Shown in pieces: positions 52,738-59,827 of a stretch of DNA of 59,827 bases (position 1 is its first letter; every line of letters begins with the position of its first letter). Below the pieces are notes generated by a model. It had not been told where the DNA came from. It worked only from the letters and a program-made list of their open reading frames with translations, and did not search any database. The translations under genes and the position numbers were made by a program. Origin of the DNA: a bacterium (GTDB taxonomy: Bacteria; Krumholzibacteriota; Krumholzibacteriia; LZORAL124-64-63); assembly GCA_018814885.1 (NCBI GenBank), contig JAHIYU010000139.1, positions 1-59,827 on the forward strand, written 5' to 3'.

Positions 52738-54132
52738 TCAGCGGGCGAGCGTCATCCGGCGCGAGACCCGGACGCCGTCCGCCACGAGCCGGCCGACATA
52801 GATCCCGGACGCCGCCGGCCTGCCCTCGCCGTCGACGCCGCGCCAGACGCAGGCGTGCGCACCGGGCGGCAGCTCCCCGTCGACAAGCGTCGCGATGCGG
52901 CGGCCGCAGAGATCGTAGACCGACAGGTTCACCGCGGCGGCGGCCGGCAGATCGAAACGGATCATGGTGACTGGATTGAAGGGGTTCGGCGCGTTCTGCG
53001 CCAGGAACGGCCCCACGAAGGGGTCCTCATCCGCAGCCGAGGCGCCGTCGGCCAGCCGGAACAGCTCGCTGCCGGCCAGCAGGAAAGCGCCGACGCCGAA
53101 GTCCGCGGTGCAGTCGCAGGTCACCGGCTGGGACGACGCCGGCTCCCCTCCCACGTCCTGCACGTATCCCAGGAAGCCGTCGGGGTGGACGGCGACGGTC
53201 GACAGGCCCTGCCAGGCCCGGGCCGCCACGGGCAGGTATGTCTGCTCGTCCAGCAGGCCGCTGCGGATGCCCCACGCCAGGCCGAAGGTGAAGAACGCGG
53301 TGCCGCTGGTCTCCGGTCCCGGGAAATCGGTCGTGTCGGCGAGGCTCACGTTCCAGAAACCGTCGGCGCGCTGGACCGCGGCCAGGGCCGCGGCCATGTC
53401 CCGGAAGGTCGCGACGTATTCCGCCCGGTGGGGATCGCCGGGCGGCAGGTCCGCCAGCGTGCGCGCGAGCCCGGTGAAGACCCAGCCGTTGCCCCGCGAC
53501 CAGAAGCAGGGCGCGCCGGCGGGCGTGGCGTAGGGCGGCAGGTAGCTCTCGTCGCGATACCACAGGTGGCGGGCCGGGTCGTAGAGGCCGCGCGCGGTCC
53601 TGGTGTGGGCGTACAGGTCGTGCAGCTTGAGGAAACAGCGGTCGTCCCCGTGCAGGAGGCCGAGGCGCATGAAGACGGGCATGGCCATGAACAGGGCGTC
53701 GCACCACCACCAGTCGTCGCACTCGGGGCTCTCGACCATGCCCAGCACGCTGGTGGTGATGTCGGCGAGATGCGCGGGATCGGGGACGAACACGTCGAGC
53801 TCCGCGTACGTCTGCCCGCAGCACTGATGGTCGGCGTTGCGCGTGGTCGGACCGCCGAAGAGGGCCCAGGCGTTGCTGTCCGCCCAGAGAAAGGCGTAGT
53901 CCAGGTCGGCCTGGCGCGGGGCGATCGCGTGCAGCGCCATATGACCGGCGAAATAGGCCGACCGGGCCCAGCCGCGGTTGCCCGGATCGGGATGCCCCGC
54001 GACCCAGTGACCTTGGACCAGGCGCAGGGTGGCGAGGATCTCGGCGCGGGAGGGCGGGTCCTGGGCCGAAGACGGCGACGCGAGCATCATGCCCAGCGTC
54101 GCCGCCATCGAACAGAGATACCAGAAGCGCAT
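52738..54132 (-). CDS. Exported GH105/GH88-type unsaturated glycuronyl hydrolase with FlgD-like tail
   Basis: A 464-residue protein. The signal peptide (SMAATLGMMLASPSSAQ) precedes an alpha/alpha-barrel region (25-370) resembling family GH105 (unsaturated rhamnogalacturonyl hydrolases): WWWCDALFMAMPVFMRLG, FWSRGNGWVFTGLARTLADLP and TSGTAFFTFGLAWGIRSGLL are the characteristic blocks. The Asp of WCDALFM is the likely catalytic acid, as known for YteR. The last 80 residues are the FlgD-like module (APNPFNPVTMIRFDLP...), ending RMTLAR. It would act after a polysaccharide lyase on pectin- or glycosaminoglycan-like oligosaccharides. It follows the outer-membrane barrel gene after 19 bases, so they probably form an operon. 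Confidence 0.85.
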   Translation of the reverse strand: MRFWYLCSMAATLGMMLASPSSAQDPPSRAEILATLRLVQGHWVAGHPDPGNRGWARSAYFAGHMALHAIAPRQADLDYAFLWADSNAWALFGGPTTRNADHQCCGQTYAELDVFVPDPAHLADITTSVLGMVESPECDDWWWCDALFMAMPVFMRLGLLHGDDRCFLKLHDLYAHTRTARGLYDPARHLWYRDESYLPPYATPAGAPCFWSRGNGWVFTGLARTLADLPPGDPHRAEYVATFRDMAAALAAVQRADGFWNVSLADTTDFPGPETSGTAFFTFGLAWGIRSGLLDEQTYLPVAARAWQGLSTVAVHPDGFLGYVQDVGGEPASSQPVTCDCTADFGVGAFLLAGSELFRLADGASAADEDPFVGPFLAQNAPNPFNPVTMIRFDLPAAAAVNLSVYDLCGRRIATLVDGELPPGAHACVWRGVDGEGRPAASGIYVGRLVADGVRVSRRMTLAR

Positions 54133-54151
54133 GGCGACCGTCCAGGCCGCG

Positions 54152-55168
54152 CTACCTGGCCATGCTCTCGGGCCGGTAGCTGAACTGGAAGATGATCGAC
54201 GTGTCGCGCTTGTCGTCGCGGAACTCGTTGTCGTAGCTGGTGGCGACGGGGATGCGCACGCCGACGAAGGGATTGAACTTGCCCAGGGCGTAGGACACGC
54301 CGGGGAACAAGTCGATCAGCGTGCCGGCCATGTTGGCGCCGTTGTCGACGGTGGGGCTGCCGTCGCTGAACTCGGTCTCGGACTTGCCGTCGCCGAGCTT
54401 GACGATCGTGGCGCCCATGTGCAGCCACCAGCTCCGGCTGGCGCGGTGGCGGCCGAAGACCGAGCCGACGATCTGGCTGGCATTGGTCGTCTTGGTCGTC
54501 GCGGTGTATGTGCCGTAGTCGAAGACCGACTCCACCGGCGAGTTCTTGCGGTACATCAGGCCGAACAGCAGGCCGCGCTTGGGCGTGGACTTGGCGTACT
54601 GGCCCCGCAGGATGTAGTCGGTGGTGCCGGTGCCCAGGGGCACGGCGTACTCGAAGCCTGTGTCGTCCTCGACGGTCTTCTCCTCGTTGCCGGTCGGCAG
54701 CTTGACGCTGGCCGCGAAGCGCAGCTGGGTGCCGGGCGCGGCGAGGGGTTTCGTGTACTCGGCGTCGAGGGTGATGTCGCCGAGGCCGCTGGCCGAGGCG
54801 TCGTAGCCGAAGTAGTTCAGTGTGCGGTCAAAGATCAGCGGCACGTGCGCCTTCATGGCGAACATGGGCGAGAAGCGGTAGAAGGGCGTCAGCACGCCGG
54901 CCTTCATGTTCTCGGTCACGTCGACGTAGGTGCTGATGCCGGCGCCGGCGGCGTCCTTCTCGCCGTCCTCGCCGGTCTCATCGTCGCCATCGCCGGGAAC
55001 CGGCGCGAAGTCGACGGCCGAGGGCACGGTCAGCGGCGCCGTGGTGGTGTCGAAAGCATCGCCGTGATCGTGGCCGTATTCCCCCTCCTGCGCCATCACG
55101 GCCGGCGCGGCGATCATCAGCATCGACAGAATCCCCGACCCGATCACGAGCTTGCTTATCCTGAGCAT
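54152..55168 (-). CDS. Outer-membrane barrel protein (MetA/phenol-degradation transporter-like)
   Basis: A 338-residue protein with a signal peptide (LVIGSGILSMLMIAAPAVMAQ). A His/Asp/Glu-rich stretch (residues 28-75; EYGHDHGD, GDGDDETGEDGEKD) may bind metal. A beta-barrel follows with repeated strands (GLGDITLDAEYTKPL, LRFAASVKLPTG, WLHMGATIVKLG, FNPFVGVRIPVATSYDNEF, SIIFQFSYRPESM). The GDITL...KLPTG pattern resembles the MetA-pathway/transporter outer-membrane family. GGGAGGGCTGATC fixes the start. It is transcribed ahead of the GH105 gene and may carry oligosaccharides or another solute; that is inferred from position. Confidence 0.75.
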   Translation of the reverse strand: MLRISKLVIGSGILSMLMIAAPAVMAQEGEYGHDHGDAFDTTTAPLTVPSAVDFAPVPGDGDDETGEDGEKDAAGAGISTYVDVTENMKAGVLTPFYRFSPMFAMKAHVPLIFDRTLNYFGYDASASGLGDITLDAEYTKPLAAPGTQLRFAASVKLPTGNEEKTVEDDTGFEYAVPLGTGTTDYILRGQYAKSTPKRGLLFGLMYRKNSPVESVFDYGTYTATTKTTNASQIVGSVFGRHRASRSWWLHMGATIVKLGDGKSETEFSDGSPTVDNGANMAGTLIDLFPGVSYALGKFNPFVGVRIPVATSYDNEFRDDKRDTSIIFQFSYRPESMAR

Positions 55169-55349
55169 GATCAGCCCTCCCGATGGTGAAGAGTCTCCAA
55201 CCGCCCTGCAGGGTAACACGCGCCAATCGACCCTCAAAATGTTATGTCGTCGACGCGCGCCGGCGGAAAAGCATGGCCTGGAGGCGGCGCCGGATGATAA
55301 CATTCCCGCGCCATACGAGTTGATCATCTCCAACACAGGGAGTCGACGC

Positions 55350-55835
55350 ATGAAGAAGATGCGACGTTGGCTGCCCCTGCTCCTGCTGCTGCTGGCGGCG
55401 GTGGCGGCCTGGGCGGCGGCGCAGATGCTGAGCGTACAGGTGCGCGAGGGGCAGTTGCGCGATCGCCCCTCGTTCCTGGGCAAGGTCGTGGCGGACGTGT
55501 CGTACGGCGACCGCATGACCGTGCTCTCGTCGCAGGGCGGCTGGACCAAGGTCCGCGACGGCGGCGGCAAGTCGGGCTGGATCCACACCTCGGCGCTCAC
55601 CGAGAAGAAGGTCGTCCTGAAGGCCGGCGACATGGACGCGGCGACCGGCGCGTCGGGCGAGGAGCTGGCCCTGGCGGGCAAGGGCTTCAACGACGAGGTC
55701 GAGGCCGAGTTCAAGTCCAAGAACCCGGACGTGGACTACGCCTGGGTGGACCGCATGGAGATGATGGCCGTCTCGGCCGAGGAAGCGGTCGACTTCCTCA
55801 AGGACGGCGGCGTCGAGCCCAAGGGAGGTGAGTGA
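55350..55835 (+). CDS. Exported bacterial SH3-domain protein
   Basis: A 161-residue protein. The leader (WLPLLLLLLAAVAAWAAAQ) is followed by a bacterial SH3 domain, about residues 25-90 (LSVQVREGQLRDRPSFLGKVV, VSYGDRMTVLSSQGGWTKVR, GKSGWIHTSALTEKKV). A helical acidic C-terminal part completes it. SH3b domains usually bind peptidoglycan or peptides. AGGGAGTCGACGC precedes the ATG. Its stop overlaps the M48 gene start (TGATG), placing it first in a three-gene operon with the M48 protease and the cyclase. Confidence 0.85.
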   Translation: MKKMRRWLPLLLLLLAAVAAWAAAQMLSVQVREGQLRDRPSFLGKVVADVSYGDRMTVLSSQGGWTKVRDGGGKSGWIHTSALTEKKVVLKAGDMDAATGASGEELALAGKGFNDEVEAEFKSKNPDVDYAWVDRMEMMAVSAEEAVDFLKDGGVEPKGGE

Positions 55836-56734
55836 TGAAGAAGCTCACACCGATCATCCTGTCCCTGCTGCTGCTCGCGATCGCGGGCTGCGCGACCGTG
55901 GCCAAGATGGGCACCCAGGTCGCCCAGGGCACGGGCGCCATCACCGAGGAGCAGGGCGAATCGCTCAACCGCGCCACCGACGCGCTGGCCCTGACCTTCG
56001 AGGACATCACGCCCGAACAGGAGTACTACATCGGGCGCGCCGTGGCGGCGACGATCCTGCAGGACCACCCGCCGCTCGACGACTCAAGGGCCAACGCATA
56101 CCTCAACCGGATCGGCCAGACCGTCGCCATGGTGTCGGACCGGCCCGAGACCTTCGGCGGCTACCACTTCCTGCTGCTGGACAGCGACGAGATCAACGCC
56201 TTCGCGGCGCCGGGCGGCCTGATCCTGGTCTCGCGCGGACTCGTGGCGTGCTGCAGGGACGAGGACGCCCTGGCCGCGGTTCTGGCTCACGAGATCGGCC
56301 ACGTCCAGAACAAGGACGGCCTGCGGGCGATCAAGAAGAGCCGTCTGACCGGCGCCCTGACCACCCTCGCGGTGGAAGCCGGGCGCAGCCTGGGCAGCGA
56401 GGACATCAAGGAGCTGACCGAGCAGTTCGCCGGCGGCATCGACGACATCACCCAGACCCTGGTCAACAGCGGCTACGCCCGCTCCCTGGAACACCAGGCC
56501 GACGCGTCGGCGGTCACGGTGCTGGACCGCATCGGGTACGACCCGCACGCCCTGGTCGGCATGCTGGAGGAGATGGACAGGCGCTGGGACCCCAAGGGAC
56601 ACGGGTTCGAGCGCACGCACCCCTCGCCCAAGGACCGCCTCGGCAAGGTGCGCGGAACGGTCCCCGCCGGAGCCGCCGGCGCGGCGCCAGCCAAGCGCGC
56701 GGCCCGTTTCGCGGACGCGGTGGGCGGTCTCTAG
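55835..56734 (+). CDS. M48-family zinc metalloprotease lipoprotein
   Basis: A 299-residue lipoprotein (IILSLLLLAIAGCATVAKMG, lipobox IAGC) facing the periplasm. The M48 catalytic site is HEIGH at residues 152-156 with the third zinc ligand Glu219 in LEHQADASA. The preceding DEINAFAAPGGLILVSRGLV is typical of the BepA/LoiP/YcaL-like group involved in outer-membrane protein quality control. Both zinc motifs are intact. GGGAGG lies six bases before ATG 55835, which overlaps the SH3 gene stop by one base. The cyclase gene begins immediately at its stop. Confidence 0.93.
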   Translation: MKKLTPIILSLLLLAIAGCATVAKMGTQVAQGTGAITEEQGESLNRATDALALTFEDITPEQEYYIGRAVAATILQDHPPLDDSRANAYLNRIGQTVAMVSDRPETFGGYHFLLLDSDEINAFAAPGGLILVSRGLVACCRDEDALAAVLAHEIGHVQNKDGLRAIKKSRLTGALTTLAVEAGRSLGSEDIKELTEQFAGGIDDITQTLVNSGYARSLEHQADASAVTVLDRIGYDPHALVGMLEEMDRRWDPKGHGFERTHPSPKDRLGKVRGTVPAGAAGAAPAKRAARFADAVGGL

Positions 56735-58723
56735 GTGACGTCGGCGCGCAGGCACGGCCTGGCGATCGGAGCGGCGGCGGCGGTGCTGGCGCTGCTGCTC
56801 TGGTCCACGGGCGCCCTCGAGAGCTGGGAGCGGACGACTTGGGACTGGCGCGTCCGCCTGTTCGCCGGACCCGGCCCCGCGACCGGCCAGGTGGTGCTGG
56901 TCCTGCTCGACCAGCACAGCCTGGACTGGGGCAGCGAGACCATGAGCCTGGCCTGGCCTTGGCCCCGCGAGGTCTACGGTCCGATCCTCGACTTCTGCGC
57001 CCGCGGCGGCGCCCGCGTGGCGGCCTTCGATGTGCTGTACACCGAACCGTCGGTCTACGGCGTGTACGACGACGAGGCGCTGGGCGAGGCCATCGCCCGC
57101 AACGGCAAGTTCGTCGGCGCGCGGTTTTTGGAAATCAGCCCCAACCACGACGGCGCCTCCGGCTCGACGGAACCCATCCCCGAAGTGGCCAAAGCCGCCA
57201 CCCTCTTGGCCAACGTCAGCGATCAGCCCGACGCCGACGGCATCTTCCGGCGCGCCGGCCTGGTCGAGCGGATCCTCGGCACCGAGGACGACGTGCCCTC
57301 GCTCGGCGTGGGCGCCTGGCTCGTGGGCGCCGAGGACGCCGCGCTGGACGACCTGCCCGCCCGCGCGCACCTGAACTCCGCCGGCACCGCCCTGTTGCGC
57401 TACCGCGGCGGCACGAGCGCCTTCACCACCTACAGCGCCGCGGCGATCATCCAGTCGGAACTCAGACTACTCGAAGGCGGCGAACCGACCATCGACCCGG
57501 CGTCGCTGCGCGACAGGTACGTCTTGTTCGGCTTCAGCGCGCCGGGCCTGCTGGACCTGCGGCCCACGCCGGTGAGCCGCGTCAGCCCCGGCGTGCTGGT
57601 CCACGCCACGGCCCTGGACAACCTGCTGTCGGACGGGTTCATGCGTGATGCGCCCCACTGGCTGGCGATCCTCGGCGTGGCGTTGATGGGGCTGCTGGCG
57701 GGGCTGCTCGCCACGTCGATCACCTCGACGCGGGCCTCGGTGCCGCTGGCGGCCGGCCTGATCGGACTGCCGGCCGTCTGCGGTCTCGCCGCCTACCCGC
57801 CCGGCTGGTGGGCGCCGGTGCTGCCCGGCACGGTGGCGGCGGCCGTGGCGGTCTTCGGCGGGCTGGTGCGCAACTACGCGGTGGAGGGACGCCAGAGGCG
57901 GTTCATCAAGTCGGCATTCCAGCACTACCTCAGCCCCGCGGTCATCGAGAAGGTGCTGGTCGACCCGAACGCGCTGAAGCTCGGCGGCGAGCGCCGCGAA
58001 CTGACGATCATGTTCTCGGACCTGGCGGGGTTCACGTCGCTGTCCGAAGGACTCGAGCCCGAGGCCTTGACCACGCTGCTGAACGACTACCTGACCGACA
58101 TGACCGACATCATACTCGAAGAGGGCGGCACGCTGGACAAGTACGAGGGGGACGCGATCCTGGCCTTCTGGAACGCGCCGCTGGATCAGCCGGACCATGC
58201 GGCGCGGGCCTGCCGGGCGGCGGTGCGCTGCCAGCGGAAGCTGGCGGAGCGGCGGACGGAGTTCCGGGAGCGGTGCGGCAAGGACATGTATGCGCGGATC
58301 GGGATGCATACGGGTGTGGTGGTGGTTGGCAACATGGGGTCGCGGCAGCGGTTCGATTATACGGTGCTTGGCGACGCCGCTAATCTGGCCTCGCGGCTGG
58401 AGGGGGCGAACAAGGCGTTCGGCAGCGCGACGATGGTCAGCGAGACGACGCGGGGGCAGGCCGGGGACGGGTTCGACTTCCGGGCGCTCGGGCCGCTGCG
58501 GGTGGTGGGACGGAAGGAGCCGGTGGAGGTGTTCGAGCTGGGGAGCGCGGCGGCTGCGGGCTGGGGGGCGTTCGCCGAGGCGCTGGCGGTCTGGCGCGTA
58601 GGGGATGCGGTGCAGGCGCGGGAGATGTTCGCCGCGATCGCCGACGATCCGGTGGCGCGGGCCTGCGCGGGAATGTGCGGGGAGAGCGGCGGCGAGGCGG
58701 TGTGGAGCTTGACGCGGAAGTGA
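56735..58723 (+). CDS. CHASE2-domain class III adenylate cyclase
   Basis: A 662-residue membrane-bound enzyme making cyclic AMP. An N-terminal membrane segment (about 9-25) is followed by a periplasmic CHASE2 sensor (about 28-305; VRLFAGPG, VLLDQHSLDWG, FDVLYTEPS, RYRGG). Three close membrane spans (about 305-385) and a cytoplasmic cyclase domain (415-600) complete it. Metal-binding Asp429 (FSDLAGFTSL) and Asp473 (KYEGDAILAFW), the transition-state pair Asn550/Arg554 (NLASR), and the adenine-selecting Lys469 and Asp541 (FDYTVLGD) are all present, indicating ATP rather than GTP. It starts with GTG directly after the M48 stop, with no strong ribosome binding site, so translation is probably coupled. 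Confidence 0.92.
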   Translation: MTSARRHGLAIGAAAAVLALLLWSTGALESWERTTWDWRVRLFAGPGPATGQVVLVLLDQHSLDWGSETMSLAWPWPREVYGPILDFCARGGARVAAFDVLYTEPSVYGVYDDEALGEAIARNGKFVGARFLEISPNHDGASGSTEPIPEVAKAATLLANVSDQPDADGIFRRAGLVERILGTEDDVPSLGVGAWLVGAEDAALDDLPARAHLNSAGTALLRYRGGTSAFTTYSAAAIIQSELRLLEGGEPTIDPASLRDRYVLFGFSAPGLLDLRPTPVSRVSPGVLVHATALDNLLSDGFMRDAPHWLAILGVALMGLLAGLLATSITSTRASVPLAAGLIGLPAVCGLAAYPPGWWAPVLPGTVAAAVAVFGGLVRNYAVEGRQRRFIKSAFQHYLSPAVIEKVLVDPNALKLGGERRELTIMFSDLAGFTSLSEGLEPEALTTLLNDYLTDMTDIILEEGGTLDKYEGDAILAFWNAPLDQPDHAARACRAAVRCQRKLAERRTEFRERCGKDMYARIGMHTGVVVVGNMGSRQRFDYTVLGDAANLASRLEGANKAFGSATMVSETTRGQAGDGFDFRALGPLRVVGRKEPVEVFELGSAAAAGWGAFAEALAVWRVGDAVQAREMFAAIADDPVARACAGMCGESGGEAVWSLTRK

Positions 58724-58866
58724 TGGGTTCGGCTGCTTGGGGGCCGGGGGCGGTGAGACGCGGCGGTTATCGCGCTATTCTTGACTTACGCGGGGCGAAC
58801 GGGATACGCTGCAAGACCATTGTCAACAGAAACTGTTGTCACATTGTTCATTGCCTCCGTTCAGAG

Positions 58867-59166
58867 ATGGGTGATATTGACGAGATCCCGGAGGATGCAT
58901 ACGACTTAGACTCATGGCATGATGTCCCACACAAGAATGAACTCGGATTGGGGCGCGATTTAGTATTCACGTTTGTTTCGCAGCGTCTTCCGGCGGAACT
59001 TGATCGCATTGAGCGTATCTTCAGACGGCGGGGGGCCTATTCGAGCTACAAGGCCTTTCTTGAGGAGCGAGGTCTTCTTGAAGAGTGGTACGAGTATGAG
59101 GATGCCCGTCTTCAAGAGGCGATTCTCGAATGGTGTCGTGTCGAAGGAATCGAGGTCACGGGATAA
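58867..59166 (+). CDS. Small hypothetical protein (UPF0158-like) in AT-richer DNA
   Basis: A 99-residue soluble acidic protein: MGDIDEIPEDAYDLDSWHDV, then RRRGAYSSYKAFLEERGLLEEWYEYEDARLQEAILEWCRVEGIEV. The latter resembles the C-terminal part of UPF0158-family proteins (GAFxxFKxxL...WYxFEDxRLxExxxEWL). The function is unknown. The ATG at 58867 lacks an obvious ribosome binding site; an extension to an upstream start is open but not protein-like. Base composition and codon use are clearly more AT-rich than in the cyclase gene just before it, suggesting transfer. Confidence 0.55.
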   Translation: MGDIDEIPEDAYDLDSWHDVPHKNELGLGRDLVFTFVSQRLPAELDRIERIFRRRGAYSSYKAFLEERGLLEEWYEYEDARLQEAILEWCRVEGIEVTG

Positions 59167-59201
59167 CACGTGCTTCCAGCAGCCAGTCGTGGCTGTCACG
59201 C

Positions 59202-59218
59202 CCCTTGCAAGGCAAGGG
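59202..59218 (+). terminator. Possible hairpin terminator after the small hypothetical gene
   Basis: CCCTTGC (59202-59208) and GCAAGGG (59212-59218) form a 7-bp stem with a 3-base loop, preceded by a smaller hairpin AGCCA/TGGCT (59181-59194). They lie 36 bases after the stop at 59166. No T-run follows. Confidence 0.4.
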
Positions 59219-59274
59219 CCGCGCCATCCACGCCTGCAGCTGAAGCTCATTAGATTCATTTAGGAAGGTTGTGA

Positions 59275-59770
59275 ATGGCGAACGAAATCATTTCCTACTT
59301 GGAGATGTGTAGTCGCGAGAAAACTAGCCTTCAGCGGGGAATGAACTTCAATCTTCACGGAAGCCATTCTGTCATTCTTATGTCTCTGCGTCCAAACGCG
59401 CCATATAACGACCGCTTCGATGACGACGGATCGACTCTTATCTACGAAGGCCATGATCATCCGAAACACGCAACGGTGCCTGATCCAAAACGCGTCGACC
59501 AGCCCGAATTCACACCCAAGGGTGCGCATACGTAAAACGGCCATTTCCACAGAGTAGCCCAGGCCCATGCTGCAGGAAGTCTGGCAACGCGACGGCGGTA
59601 AATGTGTGATGTGTGGCGCTACCGATGACCTCCATTTTGACCACATCATTCCGTATTCTAAAGGCGGGGCTTCGATAGTCGCTGAAAATGTGCAACTGTT
59701 GTGTGCGCGGCACAACTTACAGAAGAGGGATAAAATAGGCTCTTCCGGTTCATGCGTAGTTGAAGGTTGA
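59275..59770 (+). pseudogene. Broken HNH endonuclease gene (nonsense codon plus internal deletion)
   Basis: The 5' part (59275-59532) reads as the N-terminus of a YDG/HNH-type restriction-like nuclease: LQRGMNFNLHGSHSVILMS, YNDRFDDDGSTLIYEGHD and FTPKGAHT. It then hits TAA, while the following codons (NGHFHRVAQA) still match what such proteins have next. About 90 residues later in the family the HNH domain should start; here it follows almost at once in another frame. EVWQRDGGKCVMCGATDDLHFDHIIPYSKGG carries both CxxC-type and HIIP zinc/nuclease motifs, then QLLCARHNLQKRDK. The gene thus has a premature stop, an internal deletion and a frame change. Composition is AT-richer than the rest of the window. 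Confidence 0.75.
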
Positions 59771-59827
59771 AAAAATGTGGACATGCAAGTCTCCTGCGAA
59801 GTTACGAGGCTTCAGCAAGGAGGCTAA

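Noticed and set aside
1..59827. Type IX secretion machinery or SusC/SusD pairs to go with the FlgD-like tails
   Set aside because: No Por/Gld components, TonB-dependent receptor or SusD-like lipoprotein was recognised. The barrels seen are of other types, so the export machine must be elsewhere.
1..59827. tRNA, rRNA, CRISPR arrays, insertion sequences, integrases
   Set aside because: No cloverleaf-like segment, regularly spaced repeat, transposase frame or flanking terminal repeat was found when reading both strands. A scan by eye can miss single tRNAs.
59775..59827. Short reading frames at the right edge behind the HNH remnant
   Set aside because: They are too short, and one stops after 14 codons; nothing supports coding.

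Overview
The window is a high-GC, gene-dense chromosomal segment from a Gram-negative bacterium. It has signal peptides followed by outer-membrane-type barrels, many lipoproteins, and a large set of exported proteins. Six exported proteins end in a FlgD-like / type-A-sorting-like Ig module with the core NPFNP, a basic final residue and a GRxxxTL...AG.H...W.GRD...G pattern. Together with DUF5916, tricorn-like, SBBP-propeller, UnbV/ASPIC and GEVED proteins, this suggests an uncultured member of the FCB group, of the Candidatus Eisenbacteria / Krumholzibacteriota kind. That placement is inference; no rRNA, tRNA or ribosomal protein gene is present to test it.

Layout. Positions 1-114 are an exact inverted copy of 1090-1203 inside cheB, and they cut off the 5' end of an exported-protein gene (probably an assembly chimera at a contig end). 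Then come cheB, an exonuclease III gene and two exported proteins (to 5.2 kb). At 5.3-7.7 kb a methyltransferase and a sirtuin sit among decayed gene pieces: a hexapeptide acyltransferase, a sucrose-phosphate-synthase-like N-terminus and an unknown C-terminus. From 7.7 to 19.9 kb lies a minus-strand run of five large exported proteins: SBBP propeller, GH57-like, beta-helix, small FlgD-tailed, and a 1584-residue BNR/FG-GAP/UnbV protein. A GH31 glycosidase follows, then a cation-chloride-type transporter coupled to a SRPBCC protein, and an SSS symporter. At 27.2-32.1 kb is a promoter-led operon with a 1458-residue HExxH metalloprotease. From 32.2 to 48.5 kb are housekeeping and envelope genes: thioesterases, phosphoesterase, tricorn-like protease, DUF5916 barrel, DUF1684 lipoprotein, MsrA, a YtrA-type GntR regulator with its membrane partner, a DUF2807 lipoprotein and a DsbD-N/redoxin pair. 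From 48.5 to 58.7 kb are propeller proteins, a GH105 plus outer-membrane pair, and an SH3 / M48 / CHASE2-adenylate cyclase operon. The last kilobase is AT-richer and carries a small hypothetical and a broken HNH endonuclease gene, so it looks like transferred DNA.

How the genes fit together. Much of the window serves an exported, envelope-associated, polymer-degrading lifestyle: GH31, GH57-like, GH105, beta-helix, metalloprotease, tricorn, sodium/solute symport and barrels. The strongest candidate for something undescribed is a short C-terminal tail, consensus [ND][EQ]xx[SD]W[GS]x[IV][KR]xx[YF], closing four otherwise unrelated signal-peptide proteins that lack the FlgD-like module. A fifth copy lies in a partial tandem duplication. 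This looks like a second C-terminal tag used in parallel with the FlgD-like one.

Several genes are damaged (two frameshifted envelope genes, at least six remnants). No mobile element, CRISPR array or RNA gene was recognised.
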